Positions 37,101 to 44,096 of a stretch of 64,000 nt of DNA are shown here, piece by piece. This DNA is from JAVJUV01 sp040220415 (GTDB taxonomy: Bacteria > Pseudomonadota > Alphaproteobacteria > Rhodobacterales > Rhodobacteraceae), in the NCBI GenBank assembly GCA_040220415.1, contig JAVJUV010000010.1:47315-111314 (forward strand), read 5' to 3'. The position numbers and the translations under genes were made by a program. The number at the start of each line of letters is the position of its first letter. The stretch's first letter is position 1. The notes beneath the pieces are model-generated. The model was not told where the DNA came from, did no database searches, and was given only the letters and a program-made list of their open reading frames with translations.

Positions 37101-37297
37101 TCCTGCCGTTCCTTTACCTGCCGGGCGATTTCCTTGACCCGCGCGTGAGCGCGCACGATACCGGCGACCGAGTTCTCGTCGGTGATCGCAATTGCCTTCA
37201 GGCCCAGAATCGCGGCGCGATCCACATACTCCTCCGGATGAGAGGCGCCTGTCAAAAAAGTGAAGTTGGAGGTTATGTCGAGTTCGGCAAAGCCCAC
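34142..37297 (-). CDS. dnaE2: error-prone DNA polymerase DnaE2, C-terminally shortened
   Basis: A 1051-residue polymerase of the DnaE2 (ImuC) family for translesion synthesis after DNA damage. The PHP domain starts LDITSNFTFLTGASHPEE; a non-conserved stretch fills about 75-135. Catalytic Asp451 and Asp453 are in PPDIDVDFEHE, preceded by CQGRGSAANSVVCY at 407-420. Helix-hairpin-helix and palm/finger regions are present, to HVVEDYVAMRLTLRAHPMAF. After RHRLTPG the usual OB-fold domain of roughly 80-100 residues is missing and replaced by a proline-rich tail of about 50 residues without resemblance. No imuA or imuB gene is adjacent. A LexA-like site lies 59 bases upstream. Confidence 0.9.
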   Translation of the reverse strand: MGFAELDITSNFTFLTGASHPEEYVDRAAILGLKAIAITDENSVAGIVRAHARVKEIARQVKERQETELIGPTLPVNGWAPKPFIHESYPGGAARRKNGTLAPEEVEAFPDGPKAAFETRITPPPMDASAAILNVPRLIPGARIVLDTGFAVTALPRDRVGWGRLCRLISRGRLRAEKGSCLLHMEDLLDFGEGLALLLHPPRQDRTAWLKQAERLRRRFGPACHLLMAPHYDGQDPERFDRLTRLAARLGIKTLASASPRMHHGVRRKLADVLTAIRTGVKVDDLGRSALANSEHRLRSENEMRYFLGVHSDALDRAVELADSLTFSLEELRYEYPSEIAKGETASERLRRLAYEGLKWRYPSGASDHVRQLLEHELTLIAKLKYEPYFLTVRDVVAFARSRNILCQGRGSAANSVVCYCLGVTSVSPEVGTMVFERFVSEARDEPPDIDVDFEHERREEVIQHIYTRYGRQRAGLCATVIHYRGKRAIREVGKVMGLSEDTISAISSQLWGFFDTSGMADKQLREIGLDPNDRRLKQTLELIFEIQGFPRHLSQHVGGFIITEGRLDELVPIENATMEDRTVICWDKDDIDALGILKVDVLALGMLSCIRKGFDLIRKHHQIDYTLATLPPEDPAVYDMLCKADSLGVFQVESRAQMNFLPRMKPRCFYDLVIETAIIRPGPIQGDMVHPYLRRRNGEEKVSFPSDALGRVLGKTLGVPLFQEQAMQIAIVGAGFSPEEADRLRRALATFKKHGNVSEFRTRFLKGMRENGYDQDFAERCFNQIEGFGSYGFPESHAASFALLVYASSWLKCHHPGIFACALLNSQPMGFYAPAQIVRDARDHGVEIRPPDINASTWDNQMEPDGKGGLALRLGFRQIRSMREEEATWIAAARGNGYQKVEDVWRRAGIEPRLLRVLAEADVFAPLGLSRRDALWAAAAISAAKPLPLFAGDIDGEGIEETAAHLPEMTPGEHVVEDYVAMRLTLRAHPMAFLRHRLTPGTPPIAKIPRPPWGSGIAQGKGLVQTDIWGAEPGAPNPDTTASPYSPRRQ

Positions 37298-37355
37298 CTT
37301 CGACGGTTCCTTTTTCTGATCGATACTTGTTCGCGACTCGTCTGACCGACAAGAT

Positions 37356-37370
37356 ATTCACGTTTTGTTC
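37356..37370. promoter_or_regulatory. candidate LexA (SOS) box upstream of dnaE2
   Basis: The sequence ATTC, seven bases, GTTC (reverse strand GAAC-N7-GAAT) is one base from the alphaproteobacterial LexA operator GTTC-N7-GTTC. It is 59 bases before the dnaE2 start codon, a normal position for a repressor site over a promoter. Since dnaE2 is an SOS gene in related bacteria, regulation by LexA is likely, but no start site is known. Confidence 0.55.
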
Positions 37371-37722
37371 TCATTTCCACCCTTCTTGAAAAATCACCTT
37401 CACGCAAACGCCCCGGAATTCACGGGCGGCTCACGCAGGACGCTCTACCGTGATTGCGCGAGAGGGGAGCGGTGGCGCAGATTTCAGTGGACGGACGCAA
37501 GGCCGTCGAATTGGAAAACAACTTTTCAGACCGTCGGCTGGTGGTGGATCATTTTATCCAATCGCACCCACCGGCCGACAAAAACAAGGCGTAACGAGTG
37601 ACCCGGTTCGGGGGCGGGGGCGTCGGTCGAACGAGTGGGTGAGTATGATGATGACGCCTCCGCAAGGTCCGGGACGGAGTTTCCGCTGTCCCCATCCCGT
37701 GTCTCTCGTCCCGGACTTTGCC
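37371..37722. other. intergenic region, no gene seen
   Basis: About 350 bases between the dnaE2 control region and the next minus-strand gene end. An open frame on the plus strand (37450-37761) is proline-, glycine- and arginine-rich, has no ribosome site and runs into the neighbouring gene antisense. I see no terminator or RNA structure of note. Confidence 0.5.
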
Positions 37723-38199
37723 CTATTCAACCGTGCAATCTCCGGACCGGTGACACCTTAGCAGGGCGTCCAGATCCGCCTGTTCCAGCACCATCGCATT
37801 GCTGCCGCAGGGGCCGATTTCCAGTTCCGGGACATCGCCGGTCAGGCGCAAAGCCCCCAAGATGTCGCGATCCGTGATTGGGCTGCCGCACCATATGGAG
37901 AGACATGTTACCCTGACATCGATCTCCTGATCGACGGGGCGTGTGAAGTCATCGGGGCCGAGGAGGTGGCCAGTCAGGCGGGTTCTGGTGGTGGCTTCCT
38001 GATCCTCGTGAAGGGTGCCGTCGTTCGGAATCTCGGGAACCTCGATGGGAATTTCGGGGTCGAGGCGGCCGATGAAGATGGCGAAAAGATCTTCGCTTTC
38101 AGCGGCTTGAGTATAGAGCCGGACGGCGTCCGGGGGAAGGCAGGAGAGGGCCTGAGCGGGGCCGGCGAGGAGCAGAAGGAAAGCGAGAAGGCGGGTCAC
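37723..38199 (-). CDS. secreted hypothetical protein downstream of rppH
   Basis: The 158-residue protein begins with a clear signal peptide (MTRLLAFLLLLAGPAQA then LSC) and is acidic afterwards. Its mature part holds six cysteines (SCLPPDAV, VTCLSIWCGS, GPCGSN and LLRCHRSGDC), which would form disulfides in the periplasm. I know no named family with this pattern, although similar proteins occur behind rppH in roseobacters as far as I remember. The ATG overlaps the rppH stop codon (ATGA), so the two are translationally coupled. Confidence 0.8.
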   Translation of the reverse strand: MTRLLAFLLLLAGPAQALSCLPPDAVRLYTQAAESEDLFAIFIGRLDPEIPIEVPEIPNDGTLHEDQEATTRTRLTGHLLGPDDFTRPVDQEIDVRVTCLSIWCGSPITDRDILGALRLTGDVPELEIGPCGSNAMVLEQADLDALLRCHRSGDCTVE

Positions 38200-38669
38200 G
38201 GGGCCAGGCTTTCCCGGAAGGAATCGATCACCTGCCGATAAACGTGGCGCTTGAATGGGACAATGTTTTCAAGAACTTCATCGGGCGTTGACCAGCGCCA
38301 TCGGGTGAACTCCCTATGGTGTTTCGTGATGTCTATGTCGGCATCGACGCCGCGGAACCGCAGCAGAAACCACTTCTGTTTCTGGCCGCGATATTTGCCT
38401 TTCCAGACCTTCCCCAGCAGGTGATCGGGTAAGTCGTAATGAATCCAATCGCTTGTCTCGGCCTCTTCAGAAACGAGGGTTTTGGGCACGCCGGTTTCCT
38501 CTTCCAGCTCGCGCAACGCCGCCGCACGGGGGCTTTCGCCTTCGTCAATCCCGCCCTGGGGCATCTGCCAGGCGCCGGGGGTGTCGGCGCGCTCGCCGGT
38601 GAAAACAAGGCCCTTCGGGTTGGCAAGGACAACGCCGACGCACGGGCGATAGGGAAGATCATGGTTCAT
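38196..38669 (-). CDS. rppH: RNA pyrophosphohydrolase RppH
   Basis: A 157-residue Nudix hydrolase that removes pyrophosphate from the 5' end of RNA and so starts mRNA decay. The Nudix box is GGIDEGESPRAAALRELEEETG, matching GX5EX7REUXEEXGU, and it is preceded by YRPCVGVVLAN and AWQMPQ, the RppH/IalA N-terminus. The WYLLRF-like beta strand KWFLLRFRG and the WRWSTPDE ending also agree. The length is typical. Confidence 0.95.
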   Translation of the reverse strand: MNHDLPYRPCVGVVLANPKGLVFTGERADTPGAWQMPQGGIDEGESPRAAALRELEEETGVPKTLVSEEAETSDWIHYDLPDHLLGKVWKGKYRGQKQKWFLLRFRGVDADIDITKHHREFTRWRWSTPDEVLENIVPFKRHVYRQVIDSFRESLAP

Positions 38670-39027
38670 GGGCGCGAAGTGTAGGCTGTTGCGGGGCAGA
38701 GGTTAAGGGGGCGTGCGCCGTGGGGCGTTGCGCGCAACGGCGAAAATCGTAAACGCCTTGTTTCATTGGGCAGAGGGCCGGAATCGCAACGTCGGTATCA
38801 CGTCGGTATTACGTCGGTATTCTGTCGGTGGAAGGGTCGGTTTCAGGGGGTATTCGCCCCCATTCGGGGTGCGTGCGTTAAGGAAGGTTAACGCCGTGGT
38901 AAGGGGTTGGTGGTTTTGGATCAGTGTGGGCGTCGAGCCAGCGAATGGCGGCAGATCGCCTGGAACTCGACCACGTCCGTGCCCCCGACGACCAGAGGGT
39001 GAAGGAATACTTGTCCGTCGGCGTATT
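38670..39027. other. intergenic region with a short tandem repeat
   Basis: This 358-base gap lies between rppH and the LuxR-type gene, both on the minus strand. It contains the 11-base tandem repeat listed separately and otherwise GC-rich sequence. An open frame across it on the plus strand (38713-39204) is mainly antisense of the regulator gene and not credible. The promoter of rppH should be near 38700. Confidence 0.5.
38789..38830. repeat. 11-base tandem repeat, three to four copies
   Basis: ACGTCGGTAT followed by C or T occurs three times in a row at 38789, 38800 and 38811, then a decayed fourth unit CTGTCGGTGG. The 11-base period is close to one helical turn, so every copy would face the same side of the DNA. 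It is 120-160 bases upstream of rppH. Either slippage or a multi-site operator could explain it. Confidence 0.75.
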
Positions 39028-40017
39028 TCACCCCACGCTCAGCAGCAGGCGCACAAGCGCGGTCTGCGTTCTGACCCCGGTTTTTTCGTAAATCCGCGAC
39101 AGATGGGTTCGTGCGGTGGTCACGCGGATATCCAGGCTTTCCGCCAGACCTTTGAGGCCTTGACCCAGGGCGATCCCGCGCGCCACGCGCACTTGCCCCT
39201 CTGACAGGCCGAACACCCGTTTTGCAAACTGAAGCCGGCGTTCGAGGTCTTCGTCTCCGCTGATGCGCACGTACGTCACACAGTCCCGGATCGAAATGTG
39301 GACGATGGCGACACCGCCGTCTTCTGTCTGGCCGAGAATGACCGGATAACGTGCAGGTCCCCCGAACTCGTGAGCGGCCTTGTGCGTTTCGAAGAATCCG
39401 TGGTGGCCTGCGGCGTCCGCCAGGGCGCTTTGCAGCGACTTGTCCCAATCTGCTCTTCTTGCACGAAGACGCCCGGCAATTATGGTCAGTACCGGATGAC
39501 TTCTCAGCGCCTCGATCGCCGCCGGACTTGCCCAGGTGACATTTCCCATTCCATTCAGTCCAAGGACATTTCCGCTCGCGCCATCGATCTCGCGTTGAAT
39601 GAACGCGTTGAAAACGATTTTCCAACGCCCTGAGACGCGTTGCAGAATGCGGACATCAAAGCTTTTCAAGTTCGCGCCGTCGCCTGTTTTCGACCAACTG
39701 TCGAACACGGCCCACGCCACATCGCACGATAGATTGATCCGCATGTTCTCCTGACCAAATTCGACAAGCTCGGAAGTAAGCCCGTCGCGGAAGACCCGCT
39801 GCATGTGCGCCGCAACGGCCGGCCAGCCTTCCAGAACGCTCAGACCGGCTACAGATGAAACAAGAACGTCATGCGTGTGTTCGTTTGTCACGAAGCAGTC
39901 AGACCAGGCATCGAAGTCCCGGCGCTGAAAGGCCAGCGTTTCAGCGCGAATGACTTCCGCGACGGCCTCATGATCGCTCTTCAGGGTATCAAGGTGTTCG
40001 GTGGACTCAATCGTCAT
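39028..40017 (-). CDS. LuxR-type regulator with N-terminal NTF2-like domain
   Basis: A 329-residue transcription regulator. Residues 265-329 are a LuxR helix-turn-helix: LSEGQVRVARGIALGQGLKGLAESLDIR followed by VTTARTHLSRIYEKTGVRTQTALVRLLL. Residues 10-145 look like an NTF2/SnoaL-like domain (ETLAFQRRDFDAWSDCF and GRWKIVFNAFIQRE), an unusual sensor for this class. The middle part is probably a linking PAS-like region. I chose the ATG at 40017, as the N-terminal extension to 40131 is compositionally unlike the rest. Ligand and target genes are unknown. It probably follows the exported protein gene at 40128-40667. Confidence 0.83.
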   Translation of the reverse strand: MTIESTEHLDTLKSDHEAVAEVIRAETLAFQRRDFDAWSDCFVTNEHTHDVLVSSVAGLSVLEGWPAVAAHMQRVFRDGLTSELVEFGQENMRINLSCDVAWAVFDSWSKTGDGANLKSFDVRILQRVSGRWKIVFNAFIQREIDGASGNVLGLNGMGNVTWASPAAIEALRSHPVLTIIAGRLRARRADWDKSLQSALADAAGHHGFFETHKAAHEFGGPARYPVILGQTEDGGVAIVHISIRDCVTYVRISGDEDLERRLQFAKRVFGLSEGQVRVARGIALGQGLKGLAESLDIRVTTARTHLSRIYEKTGVRTQTALVRLLLSVG

Positions 40018-40127
40018 GAGCCCGAGGTTAACCCAAACCGGCCCCTTGTTGGACACCGAGTTCGGCCATTCGGCCCTTGCAGGCAGTGTCGCGCCGTCTG
40101 ATCGGACCTGCGTGCCAGACGCGGCGG

Positions 40128-40667
40128 TCAATCGTTGTAAGTCACCCGAACCGAGTTGAACTGCACGGCGCCGTCAGGAACCGCGCTGACATTGACGACA
40201 AGCGAATAAGTCATGTCTCCGACCTTCTGCTCTGCAAGGACATCGTAGGTCTCTCCCGAAGGGCCGGTTGCCAGATCCCGACGATGGATCGTCTTTCCGT
40301 AGCTTTCCTCGACCTCTTCGCCATCGATGACTAGACGGTCGACCCTGAGTGAGTTCGTCGTCTCTGCGGCGGTGATGTCAGGTCTGGGATTATGCGTCAG
40401 TCCGAGGCAGAGAAAGCCCTCTTCGAATGAATGGTACTGTTCGCAGAAATCGGCAGGCTCAGCCGAGATCACGCATTCTCGCGCCGTGCCGTTGCCATCC
40501 AGGATCATGTGCACGGACATGAACCTGCCAGCAGCCGGAGGTTCGGGGCATCCCGCACGTTCAAGATCGACCTCGCCGGCCGCCGCGGATAATGCTCCGG
40601 AAACCAATAATATCGGCACACAATTAAGTAGATTGCGGTACCGTGACGTGCGACTGAATTTATGCAT
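40128..40667 (-). CDS. exported hypothetical protein
   Basis: A 179-residue protein with a signal peptide (hydrophobic residues 16-31, likely cleavage after SAAA). The mature part has paired cysteines (AGCPEPP, RECVISAEPADFCEQY, GFLCLG) and a beta-rich end. I do not recognise a family. The ATG at 40667 is preceded by GGAGGG at seven bases, so the in-frame ATG at 40682 is rejected. The regulator gene begins 110 bases downstream on the same strand, and the two may be cotranscribed. Confidence 0.75.
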   Translation of the reverse strand: MHKFSRTSRYRNLLNCVPILLVSGALSAAAGEVDLERAGCPEPPAAGRFMSVHMILDGNGTARECVISAEPADFCEQYHSFEEGFLCLGLTHNPRPDITAAETTNSLRVDRLVIDGEEVEESYGKTIHRRDLATGPSGETYDVLAEQKVGDMTYSLVVNVSAVPDGAVQFNSVRVTYND

Positions 40668-40957
40668 GAATGGGCCCTCCACCGGTCAGAATCTTGATCC
40701 TGCGAACCGGTAAGAACTCGCGTATTCCATCGTAACGGGTCCAATCGGTACGCGCAGGCGGAACCATGATGCACAACATCGCGGTGTGGGTCTGTCCTCC
40801 GAAACTACTACAAATCACGGTTGTTCCCGGGCCGCCTATCCGGCGTGCGGTGCGCTGGTAAGCTGGGACGGGCGCGGAAAGCCCCGTCCTACGGTTTCGC
40901 TTTCATCTGGCCCCGGCCCTTGTTATACGCCCACGTCCCGAACCATAGGAGGTCAAA

Positions 40958-41980
40958 GTGGGCTATCGCGTCGCTGTCGTCGGCGCCACCGGAAACGTGG
41001 GCCGCGAAATGCTGAACATCCTGGCCGAGCGCCAGTTCCCTGCCGATGAAGTGGTGGCGCTTGCCAGCCGCAAGTCGCTGGGCACCGAGGTCAGCTATGG
41101 TGACAGGACCCTGAAGACCAAGGACCTGGAGACTTTCGATTTCTCGGGCTGGGACATGGCGCTGTTCGCCATCGGTTCGGACGCCACGAAGATCTATGCC
41201 CCGAAGGCCGCCAAGGCGGGCTGCGTGGTGATCGACAACTCGTCCTTGTACCGCTACGAGCCGGACATTCCGCTGATCGTGCCCGAGGTGAACCCCGACG
41301 CGATCGAGATGGTCCGCAACCGCAACATCATCGCGAACCCCAACTGCTCGACCGCGCAGATGGTGGTGGCGCTGAAGCCCTTGCACGACCGCGCGACGAT
41401 CAAGCGTGTGGTGGTCAGCACCTACCAGTCGGTCAGCGGCGCGGGCAAGGAAGGCATCGACGAGCTTTGGGACCAGACCAAGGGCTGCTATGTGCCGGGT
41501 CAGGAAGTGGCGCCGTCGAAGTTCCAGAAGCAGATCGCCTTCAACGTCATCCCGCATATCGACGTTTTCCTGGACGACGGGTCCACCAAGGAAGAGTGGA
41601 AGATGGTCGCCGAGACCAAGAAGATCGTGGACACCAAGATCAAGGTGACGGCGACCTGCGTGAGGGTGCCGGTGTTCGTGGGTCATTCCGAGGCGATCAA
41701 CATCGAGACGGAAGAGTTCCTGGACGAGGACGAGGCGCGGGACATCCTGCGCGAAAGCCCGGGCATCATGGTGATCGACAAGCGCGAGGCGGGCGGTTAC
41801 GCGACGCCGCTGGACTGCGTGGGCGACTATGCGACGTTCATCAGCCGGATCCGGCAGGACTCGACGATCGACAACGGGCTGAACCTGTGGTGCGTCAGCG
41901 ACAACCTGCGGAAAGGGGCGGCTCTGAACGCGGTGCAGATCGCCGAACTGCTGGGGAATCGGGTGCTGCAGAAGGCGTGA
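40958..41980 (+). CDS. asd: aspartate-semialdehyde dehydrogenase
   Basis: The 340-residue enzyme makes aspartate semialdehyde from aspartyl phosphate with NADPH, the branch point for lysine, threonine and methionine. The NADP motif is VGATGNVGREML at 8-19, the active-site cysteine is in NPNCSTAQMV, and VSTYQSVSGAGKEG follows. The start is GTG with AGGAGGTCAAA immediately upstream, an excellent ribosome site. Codon third positions are nearly all G or C, unlike the genes before 33 kb. It ends at a strong terminator. Confidence 0.97.
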   Translation: MGYRVAVVGATGNVGREMLNILAERQFPADEVVALASRKSLGTEVSYGDRTLKTKDLETFDFSGWDMALFAIGSDATKIYAPKAAKAGCVVIDNSSLYRYEPDIPLIVPEVNPDAIEMVRNRNIIANPNCSTAQMVVALKPLHDRATIKRVVVSTYQSVSGAGKEGIDELWDQTKGCYVPGQEVAPSKFQKQIAFNVIPHIDVFLDDGSTKEEWKMVAETKKIVDTKIKVTATCVRVPVFVGHSEAINIETEEFLDEDEARDILRESPGIMVIDKREAGGYATPLDCVGDYATFISRIRQDSTIDNGLNLWCVSDNLRKGAALNAVQIAELLGNRVLQKA

Positions 41981-42004
41981 TGCGCCTTTGATTGCGCGAG
42001 ATCG

Positions 42005-42032
42005 GGGCCGTCCTGCCGGGGCGGCCCTTTTT
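42005..42032 (+). terminator. intrinsic terminator after asd
   Basis: GGGCCG (42005-42010) pairs with CGGCCC (42022-42027), with further pairing inside the loop, and is followed directly by five T. This is a good rho-independent terminator 25 bases behind the asd stop codon. Confidence 0.85.
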
Positions 42033-42322
42033 CGATTGTATCGGGTTCGCGCACAAGCCCGGGTGGTACGCCGCGGATTGTTTTCGGGCGCGAAATGGGC
42101 GTGTCGGGCGGGTGAAATTTTCCATTCCGTGCCGGCCCGACGGCGCTGCCGGCGGACAAGCCTTGATAGCAAGGGAATTGCGGCCAGAATCCGGCGGCGG
42201 ACTGTGGACAAACACAGTTCAGGCGCGGTCACGCCACAATTGCGCCTTATTTTGTCACGAATCCTGCCACATTTCGCCCGGAGTTTGGGCGGCGGAAAGC
42301 GAGTTATCCCGAGAACCGAAGC
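42033..42322. other. intergenic region between asd terminator and a small ORF
   Basis: About 290 bases without a recognisable gene. It may hold a promoter for the small frame that begins at 42323 (ATTTTGTCACG and TTGCGCC occur near 42250), but no clear spacing was found. Confidence 0.4.
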
Positions 42323-42571
42323 ATGGCGCGTATATCCGACGACATCGTTCAAAGACTGCGGAGGCGGCTGGGTTCCGATCCCGAAGACGTTGCCGCGACG
42401 GGCGGTGCAGGCGCGATGACGGCGCGAATACTGACGTTTCAGCCGCCGCAGGGCAGGATCGGGCCGGAGGCGGAAAAGCCTGCGGACGTGGTGGACCTGT
42501 CAGGCGCGCGAAGCCAGCGCCGGAGGGCGCGGACGGTCTCGGGGATTTTTGTCTACGCCGCACGCCTCTAG
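42323..42571 (+). CDS. possible small hypothetical protein, 82 residues
   Basis: An ATG frame of 82 codons. The product is basic and partly disordered-looking, starting MARISDDIVQRLRRRLGSDP and ending RRARTVSGIFVYAARL. Third codon positions are G or C rich like its neighbours, which favours coding, but the ribosome site is weak and I know no homologue. It may be a genuine small protein or chance. Confidence 0.4.
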   Translation: MARISDDIVQRLRRRLGSDPEDVAATGGAGAMTARILTFQPPQGRIGPEAEKPADVVDLSGARSQRRRARTVSGIFVYAARL

Positions 42572-42617
42572 GCGGCGGTTCTTGTGCCAGTAACCAGTAA
42601 TCTCGGAGTGTTCCGAC

Positions 42618-42779
42618 ATGATCTTCTCAATCTTCTCGTCCAAGTCCGCGCCGTCCAAGTCCCGCGCGGTCGAAAAGAAGCCGGTCACGGCGTCCGTCCC
42701 GACGCCGGATCGCAAGCGGGAGACACCTCAGGGGCCTGTCTTCCGCTCGGTCAGGAGCCGCCCGCTGTCCCGGGCCTGA
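42618..42779 (+). CDS. possible 53-residue basic peptide
   Basis: ATG at 42618 with GGAG about ten bases upstream opens 53 codons, MIFSIFSSKSAPSKSRAVEK and on to SRPLSRA. It is Ser-, Lys-, Arg- and Pro-rich with no hydrophobic core. It stops four bases before the end of sbtB on the opposite strand. Support is only the reading frame and ribosome site. Confidence 0.3.
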   Translation: MIFSIFSSKSAPSKSRAVEKKPVTASVPTPDRKRETPQGPVFRSVRSRPLSRA

Positions 42780-42782
42780 AGG

Positions 42783-43094
42783 TCAGAAACGTTCCGCGCG
42801 CAGCACGCCTGCGTCGGTGACGGAAACCACGCCGATGTGACGCTCGACGACCGCGAAAGCGGCGTCGAGCAGCGCGTCCAGACGGTCGGGCCGGATCAGG
42901 CAGACGACCGCGACCATGCCGCTGGCCCTGGAGACCTGTCCTTCCCGGCTCCAGCGGCCCGAGCGACCCGATCCGCCGAGAACGGGCAGAACCGTATAGC
43001 CGGTGACGCCCGCGTCGGTCAGCGCGTCGGTCAGACGCCGCTCCAGCGGGGCTTCGATGATGATTTCGACACGTTTGGCCTGATGCATCTCCAT
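42783..43094 (-). CDS. sbtB: PII-like protein, SbtB-type
   Basis: A 103-residue protein with the PII ferredoxin-like fold: RVEIIIEAPLERRLTDALTDAGVTGYTVLPVLGG forms the first beta-alpha-beta unit, a Gly/Ser/Arg-rich T-loop follows (GGSGRSGRWSREGQV), then MVAVVCLIRPDRLDALLDAAFAVV. Proteins of this type stand next to the bicarbonate permease SbtA and regulate it in response to adenylate nucleotides. The C-terminal Cys pair of cyanobacterial SbtB is absent. GGAGG precedes the ATG by eight bases, and the gene starts four bases after the sbtA stop. Confidence 0.85.
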   Translation of the reverse strand: MEMHQAKRVEIIIEAPLERRLTDALTDAGVTGYTVLPVLGGSGRSGRWSREGQVSRASGMVAVVCLIRPDRLDALLDAAFAVVERHIGVVSVTDAGVLRAERF

Positions 43095-43098
43095 GCTG

Positions 43099-44076
43099 TC
43101 AGCCTCCTGCGAATGTGCCGGCCAAGGCGGTATAGACCGGGATTCCGATTGTCAGATTGAACGGGAAGGTCACGCCGAGAGACAGCGTCAGATAGATCGA
43201 CGGGCGCGCCTCGGGCAATGCCACCCGCATCGCCGCGGGCACGGCGATATAGGAGGCCGAGGCCGAGAGCGTCATCAAAAGCGCCGCGCCGCCCGGCGAG
43301 AGGCCGATTGCGAGGGCCGCGAGCAACCCGAAGGCGCTGCCGATCAGCGGCATGACGATGCCGAAGGCGATGGCGCCTCCGCCCAGATCGCCGCGGCTGT
43401 CGCGCAACCCGCGACCGGCGACCAGCCCCATGTCCAGCAGGAAAAGGCAGAGGACGCCCTGAAAGGGGGCCACGATGAACGGGGCGATCTTGTCGAGCCC
43501 GTCCTGCCCGGTGACGGCCCCGATCAGGAACGAGCCCACGAGAAGGACGATGGACCCGTTGAACAGGATCTCGCGGTAAAGCCCGGCATCCACGTTTGCG
43601 TTCCCGTTGCCGCGCGACACCAGCCAGAGCGCCTAAAGGATAGCGGGCGCTTCCATCACGGCCGCCACGGCCACCATGTATCCCTCGGAGTCGAGGCCAC
43701 GGGACTGGAGTACCGACGTGGCAGCGACGAAGGTGACGATCGAGATCGAGCCATAGTGCGCCGCCACTGCCGCGCGTTCGACAAGCCCCAAGGGGGTCAG
43801 GACCCGAAGCAGGTAGAACGCGATGAAGGGCAGCGCGAAGGATAGCGCAAGACCGGCGACAAGCGTTGCCACCAGCGTAGCGTCGACACCGTGAGCCGCG
43901 ACACCCGCGCCGCCCTTGAAGCCGATGGCGAAGAGCAGATAGATCGACATCCCCTTTGCGACCGCTTCGGGAATGGTCAGGTCGGATCGCGCCAGCGCGG
44001 CCACGACGCCCAGGACGAACGACAGGATGATCGGCGAGATCAGGTTGGTCGCGGCAAGAGAAAGGATGTCACCCAT
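43099..44076 (-). pseudogene. sbtA: sodium-dependent bicarbonate permease SbtA, interrupted by in-frame TAG
   Basis: Two minus-strand frames in one register together make a 325-codon SbtA-family (DUF897) permease of about ten membrane segments. The first part, 44076-43633, starts MGDILSLAATNLISPIILSF and ends MEAPAIL before TAG. The second part begins four codons later and continues in the same frame (LYREILFNGSIVLLVGSFLIGAVTG) to the natural stop. Apart from the amber codon there is no frameshift, and both halves keep family-like motifs. Since TAG is an ordinary stop for other genes in this window, the gene is probably inactive, unless the base is an error. It sits between carbonic anhydrase and sbtB. 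Confidence 0.8.
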
Positions 44077-44096
44077 GAGGCAGGGATATAGCGGCT

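Noticed and set aside
40889..42352. Open frame of 487 codons on the minus strand opposite asd.
   Set aside because: It runs through the asd terminator and is antisense to an enzyme gene with a strong start; its composition is His/Arg/Asp-rich without domains.
43099..44076. Readthrough or recoding of the TAG in sbtA as a programmed event.
   Set aside because: TAG is a normal stop elsewhere in the window and no special context or structure is seen around it; mutation or error is simpler.
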